Assembly: GCF_024228315.1 (NCBI RefSeq)
Contig: NZ_CP100454.1
Span: 2,542,001 to 2,606,000 of the forward strand
DNA from: Halomarina pelagica
Lineage (GTDB): Archaea > Halobacteriota > Halobacteria > Halobacteriales > Haloarculaceae
Reading direction: 5' to 3'
DNA length: 64,000 bases
A program made the translations under genes and the position numbers. Shown here piece by piece: positions 49,293 through 58,633 of this stretch; the stretch's first letter is position 1, and every line of letters begins with the position of its first letter. A model generated the notes under the pieces. The model saw nothing but the letters and a program-made list of their open reading frames with translations. It was not told the origin of the DNA and made no database searches.

Positions 49293-51749
49293 ATGGACGC
49301 AGCGCGCCTCGTCGACCGGATCGACGCTCTCGTCGTCGGGCGGACGAAGACCGTCGTGCTCGCCTTCCTGCTCGTGACGGGCGTGTTCGCCGTCGGCCTC
49401 GGGAACATCTCGACGGAGACCGGCACGGACCAGTTCACGACCGACGTGCCCGCCCAGGCGGCGTTCGAGGACGTGAACCGCGAGTTCACGCCGCCGTTCG
49501 CGCCGGGCACCGCGAGCACGTCGCTCATCCAGCGCGAGGGGAACGTCCTCTCGAAGCCCGCGCTGTTGCGGATGCTCGAGACCCAGGAGGCGCTCTCGGA
49601 ACGGGAGGGCCTCCGGGTCGTCGGGACGAGCAGCGCCGCCCAGGGCGTCGCCCGACAGCTCGATCCGACCGCGACCACGCTCGACGCGCAGATCCGCGCC
49701 GTCGAGCGGGCGACGCCCGGCGAGATCGACGCCGCCGTCGAGCGCGCCGCCGAGCGCCCGGGCTTCGCCGCCGCTCTCTCGACGGACTTCAACCCCGAGG
49801 CGGCGACCGCCTCCGCGTCGATCGGCTCCGTCTCTCACTCGATCCCCGGCTACTCGGCGACCGCCGGCGGACCGAGCGGCGGTTCCGACCCGCTGACGAG
49901 CATCCAGCTCCGGTCGGAGCGGGTCGTCGCGGCGACGGCCCCGAGCATCGAGGTGTTCGGCTCCGGCATCGTCAACGACGAGTTCTCGCGGGTTATCTTC
50001 GACTCGCTGATCGTCGTCGTCCCCGCGGCGGCGCTGTTCATCGTCCTCTTCCTCGTCGTCGCCTACCGCGACCCGCTCGACCTCCTGCTGGGGCTGGTCG
50101 CGCTCGCCATGACGCTCGTCTGGACGTTCGGCTTCACCGGCCTCGCCGGGATTCCGTTCTCCCAGCTGCTCATCGCGGTGCCGCCGCTGCTGCTCGCGGT
50201 CGGCATCGACTTCGGCATCCACGCGATCAACCGCTACCGCGAGGAGCGCCTGACGGAAGCGCGCGGCGAGTCGATGCGCGTCACCCTGAGACAGCTCCTG
50301 GTCGCCTTCTTCATCGTCACCGGGACGACCGTCATCGGCTTCGCCGCCAACGGGACGAGTTCGCTCGGCCCGATCCGACAGTTCGGCCTCGTCGCCGCCG
50401 TCGGCATCACGTTCACCTTCCTCATCTTCGGCGTGTTCCTCCCCGCGGCGAAGCTCCTGCTCGACCGACTCGCCGCCCGCACTCGTATCCCGCAGTTCAG
50501 CCAGCAACCGCTCGGCCGCGAGGGAACCGTCCTCGGGCGCGCCCTCTCGGCGGGCGTCGTCCTCGCGCGCCGCGCACCCGTCGCCGTCCTGCTCGTCGTC
50601 GCCGTCCTCACCGTCGCCTCGGGGGGCTACGCGACGGGCGTCGACACGAGCTTCCAGCAGGAGGACTTCCTCCCGCCGGAGGAGGTCCCGGCCTACCTCG
50701 ACGCGCTCCCCGAGCCGTTCGCGCCGGGGGAGTACACCGTCACGAGCACGCTCAACTACCTCGAGTCGAACTTCGCCTCCGGTAACCAGCAGTCGGTGAC
50801 CGTGTACGTCGAGGGACCGATGGAGCGCGACACCGCCCTCGAGACCATGTACCGCGCGTCGGCGGATCCCCCCGCCGTCCTGGTCAGCGAGGACCGCCGC
50901 GCGCGCTCACAGAGCATCGTCACCGTCATCCGGGCGCAGGCGGCCGCCGATCCCGAGTTCGCCGCGCTCGTCGCCCGGAACGACCTGGACGGCAACGGCG
51001 TCCCGGACGACGACCTGGAGGAGGTGTACGCGGCGCTCGAATCGTCGCCCGCGGGCGAGCGGGCGGAGCGATACCTCGCCTCCGACCACCGGAGCGCGCA
51101 GGTCGTCTACACCGCGGAGGGCGACGCCGGGCAGGACGCCGTCGCCGACGCGGGTCGACGGATGGCAGACCGCTACCGCGCCGACGCGACCGCCACCGGC
51201 CAGACGGTCGTCTTCGCCGCCGTCTCCGGGGTCATCTTCGCCTCCGCGTTCCGCAGCCTGGCGCTCGCGCTCGCGCTCACCGCCGTCTTCCTCGTGATCG
51301 TCTACCGCGCCGTCACGGGCTACTGGTCGCTCGGGCTCGCCAACCTCGTCCCGATCCTCGTCACGCTCGGCCTCATCGGCGGGTCGATGCGCGCGCTCGG
51401 CATCCCCTTCAACGCCCTCACGGCGACGATCCTCTCGATCACGATCGGCCTCGGCATCGACTACTCGGTCCACGTCGTCCACCGCTTCGCCGACGAGTAC
51501 GAGGAGCGCGACCTCGGGCCGGCTCTGACCCGGACCGTCCAGGGGACCGGCGGGGCGCTCACGGGGAGCATGCTCACCACGGTCTTCGGCATCGGCGTGC
51601 TCGTGCTCGCCATCACGCCCATCCTCGGGCAGTTCGGCGTCCTCACCGGCCTCTCGATCCTCTACGCCTACCTCACCGCGCTGCTCGTCACGCCCGCGGC
51701 GCTCGTCGTCTGGGCGCGGCTGGAGGGGCTGGTGAACGGGGTAGCGTAG
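49293..51749 (+). CDS. MMPL/RND-family transporter
   Basis: This 818-residue membrane protein has twelve predicted helices in two halves, each with a large loop on the outside. The RND/patched signature is seen in LLLAVGIDFGIHAINRYREER near residue 304 and ILSITIGLGIDYSVHVVHRFADE near 711 (both in part), with GxxxDYG/GIDYS-type motifs placing Asp in helices 4 and 10, which use proton flow. Loop domains lie about residues 40-230 and 450-630. Members export lipids or hydrophobic compounds. It is cotranscribed with the COG1361 gene. Confidence 0.9.
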   Translation: MDAARLVDRIDALVVGRTKTVVLAFLLVTGVFAVGLGNISTETGTDQFTTDVPAQAAFEDVNREFTPPFAPGTASTSLIQREGNVLSKPALLRMLETQEALSEREGLRVVGTSSAAQGVARQLDPTATTLDAQIRAVERATPGEIDAAVERAAERPGFAAALSTDFNPEAATASASIGSVSHSIPGYSATAGGPSGGSDPLTSIQLRSERVVAATAPSIEVFGSGIVNDEFSRVIFDSLIVVVPAAALFIVLFLVVAYRDPLDLLLGLVALAMTLVWTFGFTGLAGIPFSQLLIAVPPLLLAVGIDFGIHAINRYREERLTEARGESMRVTLRQLLVAFFIVTGTTVIGFAANGTSSLGPIRQFGLVAAVGITFTFLIFGVFLPAAKLLLDRLAARTRIPQFSQQPLGREGTVLGRALSAGVVLARRAPVAVLLVVAVLTVASGGYATGVDTSFQQEDFLPPEEVPAYLDALPEPFAPGEYTVTSTLNYLESNFASGNQQSVTVYVEGPMERDTALETMYRASADPPAVLVSEDRRARSQSIVTVIRAQAAADPEFAALVARNDLDGNGVPDDDLEEVYAALESSPAGERAERYLASDHRSAQVVYTAEGDAGQDAVADAGRRMADRYRADATATGQTVVFAAVSGVIFASAFRSLALALALTAVFLVIVYRAVTGYWSLGLANLVPILVTLGLIGGSMRALGIPFNALTATILSITIGLGIDYSVHVVHRFADEYEERDLGPALTRTVQGTGGALTGSMLTTVFGIGVLVLAITPILGQFGVLTGLSILYAYLTALLVTPAALVVWARLEGLVNGVA

Positions 51750-51800
51750 GAGGGACGAACAGCTGCGAGGACGCACGTCGCCGTTATCGGTTTGAACACC

Positions 51801-52190
51801 TCACCACCGTAATTTCACGAAGAGAAATCCCAGAGGAAGAGCGAACGAAAAGCCGAGGATCAACGCGATGAGTGGCGTAAGAGATGATTCAAATAGAAAC
51901 ACGAGGCCGATGAAGACACTCGCCGCAACGATGATGAGTGTGACAGTTAGGGGGTCGCGTAAAGCCCGACGTCCCGACGTATCGTCGTTTATCGCGGTTC
52001 TATAGGAGATAGCGATCGATGCCACGCCGACCAAAGCGCCCACGATCGAGACTGTGACCAGGATACTCGTTGGATAGCCCTCCAAGCTTCGCTCAGACAG
52101 TACGAGAAGCGAATAGATGACCCCCACGATACCGAGAACGCTCTCTCTGAGTACCCAGGTGAACGGGACTTTTCTCTCTTGTCCCACCAT
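51801..52190 (-). CDS. Small four-helix membrane protein in an AT-richer patch
   Basis: This 129-residue protein has four hydrophobic helices (about residues 15-29, 37-55, 77-95 and 103-125). The start MVGQERKVPF (52190) is taken because the frame upstream is polar and Arg-rich. Base composition is lower in GC than neighbours, which suggests horizontal acquisition or a recent insertion. It has no recognised motif. Function is unknown. Confidence 0.65.
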   Translation of the reverse strand: MVGQERKVPFTWVLRESVLGIVGVIYSLLVLSERSLEGYPTSILVTVSIVGALVGVASIAISYRTAINDDTSGRRALRDPLTVTLIIVAASVFIGLVFLFESSLTPLIALILGFSFALPLGFLFVKLRW

Positions 52191-52406
52191 CGTAAGCGAA
52201 ACGTACCTCGAGTGGCAGATATGTTTCGTACGAACCGTCCGTGATGCTCGTGGTCGTAGTCGCCGAACCCGCCGCGAGTATACGGTGAGTTCGCCACCCA
52301 CGTCCTCACTCTCCGACCTGATTGACGGTCCACGTCCTGCCGGATACTATCGACGCTCCCGACCAGGTTCGGATATTGCTCCGCCGAGATTCTACCGATA
52401 GATCAT

Positions 52407-53207
52407 CTACAGCACCGACCGCATCTCCTCGAACCGCTCCGGGTCGTGCCCGAGGACGACGTAGGCGTCGGTCCGGCGCTCGATCTCCCGCGCGCGGGCG
52501 AGCGTCTCTCGCCACGCGGCGTTGTTCCAGAGCAGGCTCGTCGCCATCGGCCGCCCCTCCTCGTAGTTCGCCGCCACGTACGCCTCGTCGCCGACGACGA
52601 GCACCGGACGGTCGTCCCCCCGGCGGATCAGCGCGCCCAGCAACCCGGGCGTGTGCCCGGGCAGGTGGAGCAGTTCGACGCCCTCGAAGGGCGTCGCGCG
52701 CTCCCCGTAGACCACCCGCCAGTTCAGGTCGTGGTCGAAGTCAGAGGCGAGGTAGGCGATCGAGCCCTCCGTCGTCTTGGCGCTGAAGTAGGCGTAGGGC
52801 AGCTCCTCGGCGTGGACGTAGATCGGCACGTCCGTCCCGGCGAAGTGTTCGAGGCCACCCGCGTGATCGAGGTGGAGGTGGCTCGTCACCACGGCGTCGA
52901 CGTCGGCCAGGTCGTAGCCCGCCGCGTCGAGGTCGTCGGGGAGGGGGTGGTCCGCGGCGTCGACGTGCGCGAACGCGTCGTACAGCGGTTCGGGCCAGTA
53001 GCCGTCGCCCGCCTCCGGGTGCGACCCGGTGTCCCAGAGCACCGTCGCCTCCGGCGTCTCGATCACCAGGTTCCACACCGCGAACTCGGCGTAGTCGTGT
53101 TCGGGCTCCGGGTTCGACGCCGTGGCGACGGCGGAGCCGTCGACGACGAAGTTCGTATCGGCGCGGACGCGCCCCCGGTCGAGCACGGTGAGATCGACGT
53201 CTGCCAT
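52407..53207 (-). CDS. N-acyl homoserine lactonase-like MBL-fold hydrolase
   Basis: This 266-residue MBL-fold enzyme carries the metal site SHLHLDHAGG near residue 108, the next ligand in HLPGHTPGLLG near 189, Asp in VVGDEAYVA near 212 and the last His in LGHDPERF near 253. The layout, including a 30-residue loop after the first strand (SNPEPEHDYAEF), fits AiiA-like lactonases. In bacteria these open the lactone ring of quorum signals, but haloarchaeal members may act on other esters or lactones. The start MADVDLTVLD (53207) is chosen at the first strand; the gene converges on no other. Confidence 0.83.
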   Translation of the reverse strand: MADVDLTVLDRGRVRADTNFVVDGSAVATASNPEPEHDYAEFAVWNLVIETPEATVLWDTGSHPEAGDGYWPEPLYDAFAHVDAADHPLPDDLDAAGYDLADVDAVVTSHLHLDHAGGLEHFAGTDVPIYVHAEELPYAYFSAKTTEGSIAYLASDFDHDLNWRVVYGERATPFEGVELLHLPGHTPGLLGALIRRGDDRPVLVVGDEAYVAANYEEGRPMATSLLWNNAAWRETLARAREIERRTDAYVVLGHDPERFEEMRSVL

Positions 53208-53362
53208 GTCGCACACGTCGTCCGCTCGACGCATAAAGCCGCGAGTCGAAGCGCCGGGTCCGCCGTCGAACGGCTCGACGGCGTTACTATCATTCAAGAC
53301 TACTTTATTTCGTACGTCACTGTTGCCACAGGTGCTAAGCCGCGTGAGTGCGAAGCCGTGGC

Positions 53363-53695
53363 ATGGACCCGCCACCGACCGAGGAGTGGCCCGACGCTCC
53401 GCTGACGGAGCGCGAGGCGCGCGACCTGCTCGGCGGCGACGTCGTCGCGGTGTGGGTGATGGACCACGACGAGGCCACCCGCGCCGTCCTCGCGGACGAC
53501 GGCGCGAAGGGGGGCGGCGTCATCGACGTCGTGCTCGAAACCGCCGACGCCTTCCACCCGTACAGTTACACCCGCTACGGCGACGGGACGCGATGGGTCA
53601 CCTACGGAGCGAAGCGGAAGGGCTCCGACGGAGCGGCGGAGGCGCGGGAGCCTCCCGAGGGCTACCGCCTCCTCGCCGACGACCGAGACCGCTAG
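53363..53695 (+). CDS. Hypothetical 110-aa protein
   Basis: This is an acidic protein of unknown family that begins MDPPPTEEWPDAPLTEREARD and contains a beta-hairpin-like RWVTYGAKRKGSDG near residue 77. A TATA-like actttattt lies at 53303-53311. I do not recognise it; the neighbours are an MBL lactonase (divergent) and a luciferase-domain protein (same strand). Confidence 0.6.
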   Translation: MDPPPTEEWPDAPLTEREARDLLGGDVVAVWVMDHDEATRAVLADDGAKGGGVIDVVLETADAFHPYSYTRYGDGTRWVTYGAKRKGSDGAAEAREPPEGYRLLADDRDR

Positions 53696-53780
53696 GCGAC
53701 GCCCTCATCCGCGCCCGCGTCCTACCCGTCTCGATGGACGGCGGACGGCGTCGGACGCGCCGGCCTCCATCGGGTGAACC

Positions 53781-54197
53781 ATGATCGACATCACGGCCGA
53801 AGTCGAGACCTGGCCCGGCGTCTCGACGGCACCCCACCGCTTCGCTGGACGGGAGTTCAGCGTCGGGGGACGCGAGATCGGCCACCTCCACGGGCAGTGG
53901 CAGGTCGACGTACCGCTCACGAGGCGACTCAGGGACGCGCTGGTCGATGAGGGCGTCGCGTCGCCGCACCACATCTACCCCGAGTCGGGGTGGGTGACCT
54001 ACTACCTCGACAGCGAGGCGGGCGCGAGGGGGGCGGTACGGCTCCTCAGACTGTCGTACCTCAGGCACGTGCGGGCGCTCGGCCGCCGGGACGACGCGCC
54101 GCCCGAGATCGGGACGGTCGACGTGGACGCGGAACTCGACCGCCTGGATCCGAGCGACGCCGTCCGCGAGGCGTTCGGCGTCGGCACGGTCGCGTAG
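53781..54197 (+). CDS. Luciferase-domain (DUF5519-like) protein
   Basis: This 138-residue protein matches the small luciferase-like family: FAGREFSVGGREIGHLHGQW near residue 21 (conserved HLHG), DVPLTRRLRDALVDEG near 43, and HHIYPESGWVTYYL near 63 with the LLRLSYLRHVR helix near 88. The family name comes from similarity to a bacterial luciferase-associated segment and does not prove light emission. Function unknown. Confidence 0.82.
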   Translation: MIDITAEVETWPGVSTAPHRFAGREFSVGGREIGHLHGQWQVDVPLTRRLRDALVDEGVASPHHIYPESGWVTYYLDSEAGARGAVRLLRLSYLRHVRALGRRDDAPPEIGTVDVDAELDRLDPSDAVREAFGVGTVA

Positions 54198-54277
54198 CCG
54201 CACCGATTCGGAACGCCGTGCGGTAGCGCGTGACGCTCTCGGGGTGCGTTTAAGCCGCCGCGCGCGCACCATCGGGC

Positions 54278-55489
54278 ATGACGGACGCCGAGTACGACTA
54301 CCGCCCCGTCCCCGACGACGACGTCGAGGCGTTCCGCCGCCTCGTCACCTACGCCTTCCGCCCGACCGAGCGCCCCGATCCGCTCGACGATCCCGACGAC
54401 CTCCCCGCCCCGGCGCGGATCGGCGCGCGCCGGGGGATCTACGACGGCGACGAGCTGTGCTGCACCGGCCGGCACTACTGGTTCACCCACCGTATCAGGG
54501 GGGAGCGACACGCCGTCGGCGGTCTCTCGGCGGTCTCGACGCCGCCGAAGCACCGCCGGCGCGGCCTCGTCCGCCGGCTGCTCGCCGAGTCCCTCGCCGA
54601 GTACCGCGAGCGCGAACACCACTTCGCCTCGCTGTGGCCCTTCGAGTACGCTTTCTACCGGCAGTTCGGCTGGGAGACCGCCTCGCGGTACGCCGTCGCG
54701 ACGTTCGAACCGGACGCGATCGACTTCCTCGACCGCGTCGATCCGCCCGAGTGCGGCCGGTTCGTCGACCTCGACGCCGACCGCTGGGCGGACTGCGAGG
54801 CCGTCTACCGCGCCGAAAACGACCGCGCGCTCGCCATGTACCGGACCGAGGAGTGGTGGCGGAAGCGCGTCTTCGCCGGCTGGGACGACGACCCCTACGT
54901 CGCGGGCTGGGAGCGCGACGGCGAACTCCGCGGGTACCTCGTCTACGACATCGAGGACGGCGACGATTCGGAGGGCCGCCGGATGAGAGTCTACGAGACG
55001 GGAGCCGTCGACTTCGAGGCGCACCTCGAAGTCCTCCGGTTCTGCCGCTATCACGACTCGCAGGTGGCGAAGGTGACGCTGCACGGTCCCGTCGATTCGA
55101 GCCTCCACGACCTCGTCGAGGACCCCCGCGCCGTCGAGATCGAGATCGAACCGGGGGCGATGATCCGCGTCGTCGACGTCGAGCGCGCGCTCTCGGGACT
55201 GGCCTCCCCCGCCGACGGCGCGACGACGATCGCGGTCGAGGATCCGCTGGTCGAGCGGAACCGCGGGACGTTCCGCCTGGAGGCGAGCGGCGGGCGGGCC
55301 ACCTGCGAGCGGACCGACGGCGCGGCGGACGCCGAAGTGTCGATCGGGACGCTCTCGCAACTCGCCGTCGGCTACCTCTCGGTCGAGGAGGCGGCGCGGT
55401 TCGGTCGCCTCGACGCGAGCGCCGAGGCGCGTGAGACGCTGGCGGCGCTGTTCCCGCCGGATGAGACGTTCCTCCGCGAGGGGTTCTAA
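54278..55489 (+). CDS. Eis-like GNAT N-acetyltransferase
   Basis: This 403-residue protein has three parts: an N-terminal GNAT domain with acetyl-CoA loop PKHRRRGLVRRLL near residue 91, a second GNAT-like middle domain (about 150-285), and a C-terminal SCP2-like domain ending in FLREGF. This layout is that of Eis/enhanced-intracellular-survival acetyltransferases. The natural substrate is unknown; Eis members acetylate amines in small molecules. A TATA-like gtttaag (54247-54253) lies 25-31 nt before the ATG. Confidence 0.88.
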   Translation: MTDAEYDYRPVPDDDVEAFRRLVTYAFRPTERPDPLDDPDDLPAPARIGARRGIYDGDELCCTGRHYWFTHRIRGERHAVGGLSAVSTPPKHRRRGLVRRLLAESLAEYREREHHFASLWPFEYAFYRQFGWETASRYAVATFEPDAIDFLDRVDPPECGRFVDLDADRWADCEAVYRAENDRALAMYRTEEWWRKRVFAGWDDDPYVAGWERDGELRGYLVYDIEDGDDSEGRRMRVYETGAVDFEAHLEVLRFCRYHDSQVAKVTLHGPVDSSLHDLVEDPRAVEIEIEPGAMIRVVDVERALSGLASPADGATTIAVEDPLVERNRGTFRLEASGGRATCERTDGAADAEVSIGTLSQLAVGYLSVEEAARFGRLDASAEARETLAALFPPDETFLREGF

Positions 55490-55492
55490 CCC

Positions 55493-55612
55493 CTATCGGA
55501 GGTAGAGCACGATCCCCACGAGGAGGAGGGCCAGTCCGAGGAGCGTCGTCGCGGGTTCGGGGAACACGACGAGACCGATGCCGGCGAGCAGGAGCAACGT
55601 TGCGCGGCGCAT
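55493..55612 (-). CDS. 39-aa small membrane protein
   Basis: The reverse strand encodes a 39-residue, strongly hydrophobic protein starting MRRATLLLLAGIGLVVFP and ending LLLVGIVLYLR, with two helices separated by PEPATT. Base composition at third positions is high in C/G. It lies 3 bp from the convergent Eis-like stop and 42 bp upstream of the acyl-CoA dehydrogenase stop. It could be a real small gene; conservation is not shown. Confidence 0.55.
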   Translation of the reverse strand: MRRATLLLLAGIGLVVFPEPATTLLGLALLLVGIVLYLR

Positions 55613-55654
55613 ACGTCCACGACGGGGTGAGGCGACGAAAACGTTGGGGCCCGA

Positions 55655-56806
55655 TCAGAACGTCGACTGGCTGTAGATGAGGTTGCGCTGGATCTCGTTC
55701 GCCCCCTCGTAGATGACCGGGATGCGGACGTCGCGGTAGACCCGCGAGACGCGCCGGTCCCGGAGGATCGAGCGCCCGCCGTGGAGTTGCATCGCGCGCT
55801 CGGCGCAGTCGTTCGCCGTCTCGGTCGCCTTCGTCTTCGCCATCGCGGCCCACAGCCCGGCGTTGTCCTGATCCGCGACCCTGTCGGCGGCCCGCCAGGT
55901 GAGCGCTCGTGCCGACTCGAACTCCATGCGCATGTCGGCGAGGATGTGCTGGACGGCCTGGAACTCGCTCACGTCGCGGCCGAACGCCTGCCGGCCGTGG
56001 ACGAACTCCCACGCCTCCTCGATGGCGGCGGCGGCCAGCCCCAGGCCGTGGCCGCCCACGACCACGCGACCGTGGTTGAAGAACTCCGCGAGCATGTAGA
56101 AGCCCGCGCCCTCGACGCCGATCAGGTTCTCCTCCGGGATCCGGCAGTCGTCGAGCACGACGTGCCCCTGCTTGGAGGCGCGCATGCCGATCTTCTCGGG
56201 GATGTGCTCGGCCTCGTACCCCGGCGCGTCCGTCGGGACGATGAACAGCGAGTAGTTCGAGTAGCGGTCGTCGGAGTCGCCCGTCTTCGCGTAGAGGGTG
56301 ACCCAGTCGCCCTCGACGGCGTTGCCGATCCAGTACTTCTCGCCGTCGAGCACCCACTCGTCGCCCCGGCGCTCGGCGCTCGTGGTCATCCCGGCGAGGT
56401 CGCTGCCCGTCTCCGGTTCGGAGGCGGCGAGCCCCGTGACCACCTCGTTCTCGGCCACCGGGCGCAGGTACTCCTCCTTCTGCTCCTCGCTGCCGAACTC
56501 CTCGACGATCTCAGCGCCGAAGGAGGCGAGCATCATCGTCAGGCCGATGCCCGCGTCCGCGCGGAAGAACTCCTCCGCGACGGCGAGCATCTCGTGGAGG
56601 TCGAGGCCGCGCCCGCCGTACTCCTCGCCGACGTCCTGGGCGACGAGCCCCGCGTCCATCCCCGCCTCGAGGATCTCCCACGGGTACTCCCCGGAGTTGT
56701 GGTACTCCTGAGCCGCGGGGGCGATGTGCTCCGCGGCGAACTCGCGGGCCTCCCGCTTGACGCCCCGCGCGTGCTCCGGAACGACGCCCTCGTCTAACAG
56801 TTCCAT
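55655..56806 (-). CDS. Acyl-CoA dehydrogenase
   Basis: This 383-residue FAD enzyme introduces a double bond in acyl-CoA substrates in fatty-acid oxidation. Landmarks are LAASEPETGSDLAGM near residue 127, YWIGNAVEGDW near 158, VVLDDCRIPEENLIG near 213, and the catalytic Glu in VIYEGANEIQRN near 368. I chose the ATG at 56806 over the in-frame GTG two codons upstream. An acyl-CoA ligase gene lies upstream on the same strand, so they probably form a fatty acid activation/oxidation pair. Confidence 0.93.
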   Translation of the reverse strand: MELLDEGVVPEHARGVKREAREFAAEHIAPAAQEYHNSGEYPWEILEAGMDAGLVAQDVGEEYGGRGLDLHEMLAVAEEFFRADAGIGLTMMLASFGAEIVEEFGSEEQKEEYLRPVAENEVVTGLAASEPETGSDLAGMTTSAERRGDEWVLDGEKYWIGNAVEGDWVTLYAKTGDSDDRYSNYSLFIVPTDAPGYEAEHIPEKIGMRASKQGHVVLDDCRIPEENLIGVEGAGFYMLAEFFNHGRVVVGGHGLGLAAAAIEEAWEFVHGRQAFGRDVSEFQAVQHILADMRMEFESARALTWRAADRVADQDNAGLWAAMAKTKATETANDCAERAMQLHGGRSILRDRRVSRVYRDVRIPVIYEGANEIQRNLIYSQSTF

Positions 56807-56905
56807 GGTCACCGGGTACGGTTTCGAGCGTAATGTAGCTCCTGAAACCCGGAACGCCGGAACGACAGTTCAACGGGACGGTTCGAAAACGAGTCGCTTC
56901 GAGAC

Positions 56906-58561
56906 TCAGTCGTCGTCGGGGGCCGCCTCCTCGGGAGCCTGCCCCTCGAACATGGACGCGTCGCTGTACTGATCGCGGAGGTCCTTCTTCGAGAACTTCC
57001 CGGTGGCGGTCTTCGGGACGTCGTCGATGAACACCACGTCGTCGGGGAGCCACCACTTCGGGTACTCCGCCGCGAGCATGTCCATCACCTCGGACTCGAC
57101 GGTCGCCTCGTCGGCCCCCTCCGCGGCCACGATGAACGCGATGGGCCGCTCCTGCCACTTCTCGTGGGGGACGCCGATGACGGTCGCCTCGGCCACGCCG
57201 TCGTGGGCCATGATGGCGTTCTCCAGTTCGACGCTGGAGATCCACTCGCCGCCGGACTTGATCACGTCCTTCGCGCGGTCGACGATCTTGATGTAGCCCT
57301 CCTCGTCGACGGTGACGACGTCGCCGGTCTTCAGCCAGTTGCCCTCGAAGTCCTCCTCGTTCGCGTCGGGGCGCTCGAAGTACTCCGTCGTCACCCACGG
57401 ACCGCGCACCCAGAGTTCGCCGAAGTCCTCGCCGTTCCACGGCACCTCCTCGCCGTCGTCGTCGACGACGCGGAACTCGAGGCCGGGCACCATGAGGCCC
57501 TGCTTGGCGCGCTTGTCCACCTGCGTCTCGTAGTCGGCGTCCGCGAGGTTCGACTTGAGGTGCGAGATGGAGCCGATCGGCGACATCTCGGTCATGCCCC
57601 AGGCGTGGAGCACCTCGACGTCCCGGTCGTCGAACCAGCGGATCATGGACTTCGGCGCGGCCGACCCGCCGACGATGACGTGCTCGAGCGACGAGAGGTC
57701 CACCTCGTGCTCCTTGCAGTAGTCCATCAGCCCGAGCCACACGGTGGGGACGCCGGCCGTGAAGGTGACTCCCTCCTCCTCGATGAGGCCGGCGAGGTCC
57801 TCGGGGGTCGGCGAGGGGCCGGGGTAGACGTGCTTCGCGCCGCCGGCGGTGGTGCTGAACGGCATCCCCCACGCGTTGACGTGGAACATCGGCACGACGG
57901 GCATCACCACGTCGTCGGAGGCGATTCCGAGCCCCTGGGGCGTGATCGTCGCCATCGTGTGCGCCCAGAGCATCTTCTGGGTGTACTCGACGCCCTTCGG
58001 GTTCCCGGTCGTGCCGGAGGTGTAGCACATCCCCGCCGGCTGGTCCTCGCTCACGTCCGGCCAGTCGTACTCCGTCGGGCGATCGCCGATGAACTCCTCG
58101 TAGGAGACGACGGGGTCGAGGGAGGTCTCGGGGACCTCCTCGCCCATCACGACGTACCGCTCCACCGCGTCGAACTCCGGCGACTGGACGGCGGATTCGA
58201 GCGCCCCGATCAGCGACGGATCGACGAACAGTACCCGGTCCTCGGCGTTGCCGACGATGTAGCGGACGTGCTCGGCCGGGAGCAGCGGGTTGATCGTGTG
58301 TAACTGCGCGCCGACGGAGGGCGTGGCGAAGTACGCCTCGAAGTGCCGGTGGTGGTTCCAGCAGAACGTCGCCACGCGGTCGCCCGCCTCGACGCCGAGG
58401 TCGTCGAGGGCGTTCGCGAGCTGGCGGACGCGGTCGCCGTACTCGCGGTAGGTGTAGCGCGTGATGCCCTCCGCCGTCCGGGAGACGATCTCCGTGTCCG
58501 GGTAGAGCCGTTCGGCTCGCCACAGAAACGGTCGAAGCGTCATGTCAGTGCCGCCTGGCAT
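56906..58561 (-). CDS. AMP-forming acyl-CoA synthetase (medium/long-chain)
   Basis: This 551-residue adenylate-forming enzyme activates a carboxylic acid with ATP and CoA. Key motifs are the P-loop MCYTSGTTGNPKG near residue 181, HAWGMTEMSP near 322, LKTGDVVTVDEEGYIKIVDRAKD near 420 (in part), and the catalytic Lys in KTATGKFSKKDL near 521. The start MPGGTDMTLRPFLWRAE (58561) matches my memory of haloarchaeal AlkK-like members; the internal ATG at 58543 is the alternative. It sits upstream of an acyl-CoA dehydrogenase, consistent with beta-oxidation. Confidence 0.92.
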   Translation of the reverse strand: MPGGTDMTLRPFLWRAERLYPDTEIVSRTAEGITRYTYREYGDRVRQLANALDDLGVEAGDRVATFCWNHHRHFEAYFATPSVGAQLHTINPLLPAEHVRYIVGNAEDRVLFVDPSLIGALESAVQSPEFDAVERYVVMGEEVPETSLDPVVSYEEFIGDRPTEYDWPDVSEDQPAGMCYTSGTTGNPKGVEYTQKMLWAHTMATITPQGLGIASDDVVMPVVPMFHVNAWGMPFSTTAGGAKHVYPGPSPTPEDLAGLIEEEGVTFTAGVPTVWLGLMDYCKEHEVDLSSLEHVIVGGSAAPKSMIRWFDDRDVEVLHAWGMTEMSPIGSISHLKSNLADADYETQVDKRAKQGLMVPGLEFRVVDDDGEEVPWNGEDFGELWVRGPWVTTEYFERPDANEEDFEGNWLKTGDVVTVDEEGYIKIVDRAKDVIKSGGEWISSVELENAIMAHDGVAEATVIGVPHEKWQERPIAFIVAAEGADEATVESEVMDMLAAEYPKWWLPDDVVFIDDVPKTATGKFSKKDLRDQYSDASMFEGQAPEEAAPDDD

Positions 58562-58633
58562 GTACGGACGGTGGGACCGTGGACTACTAACTTTTGTCAT
58601 GGAACTGAGCCTCGTCTGGCGATCAGCGCGTCG

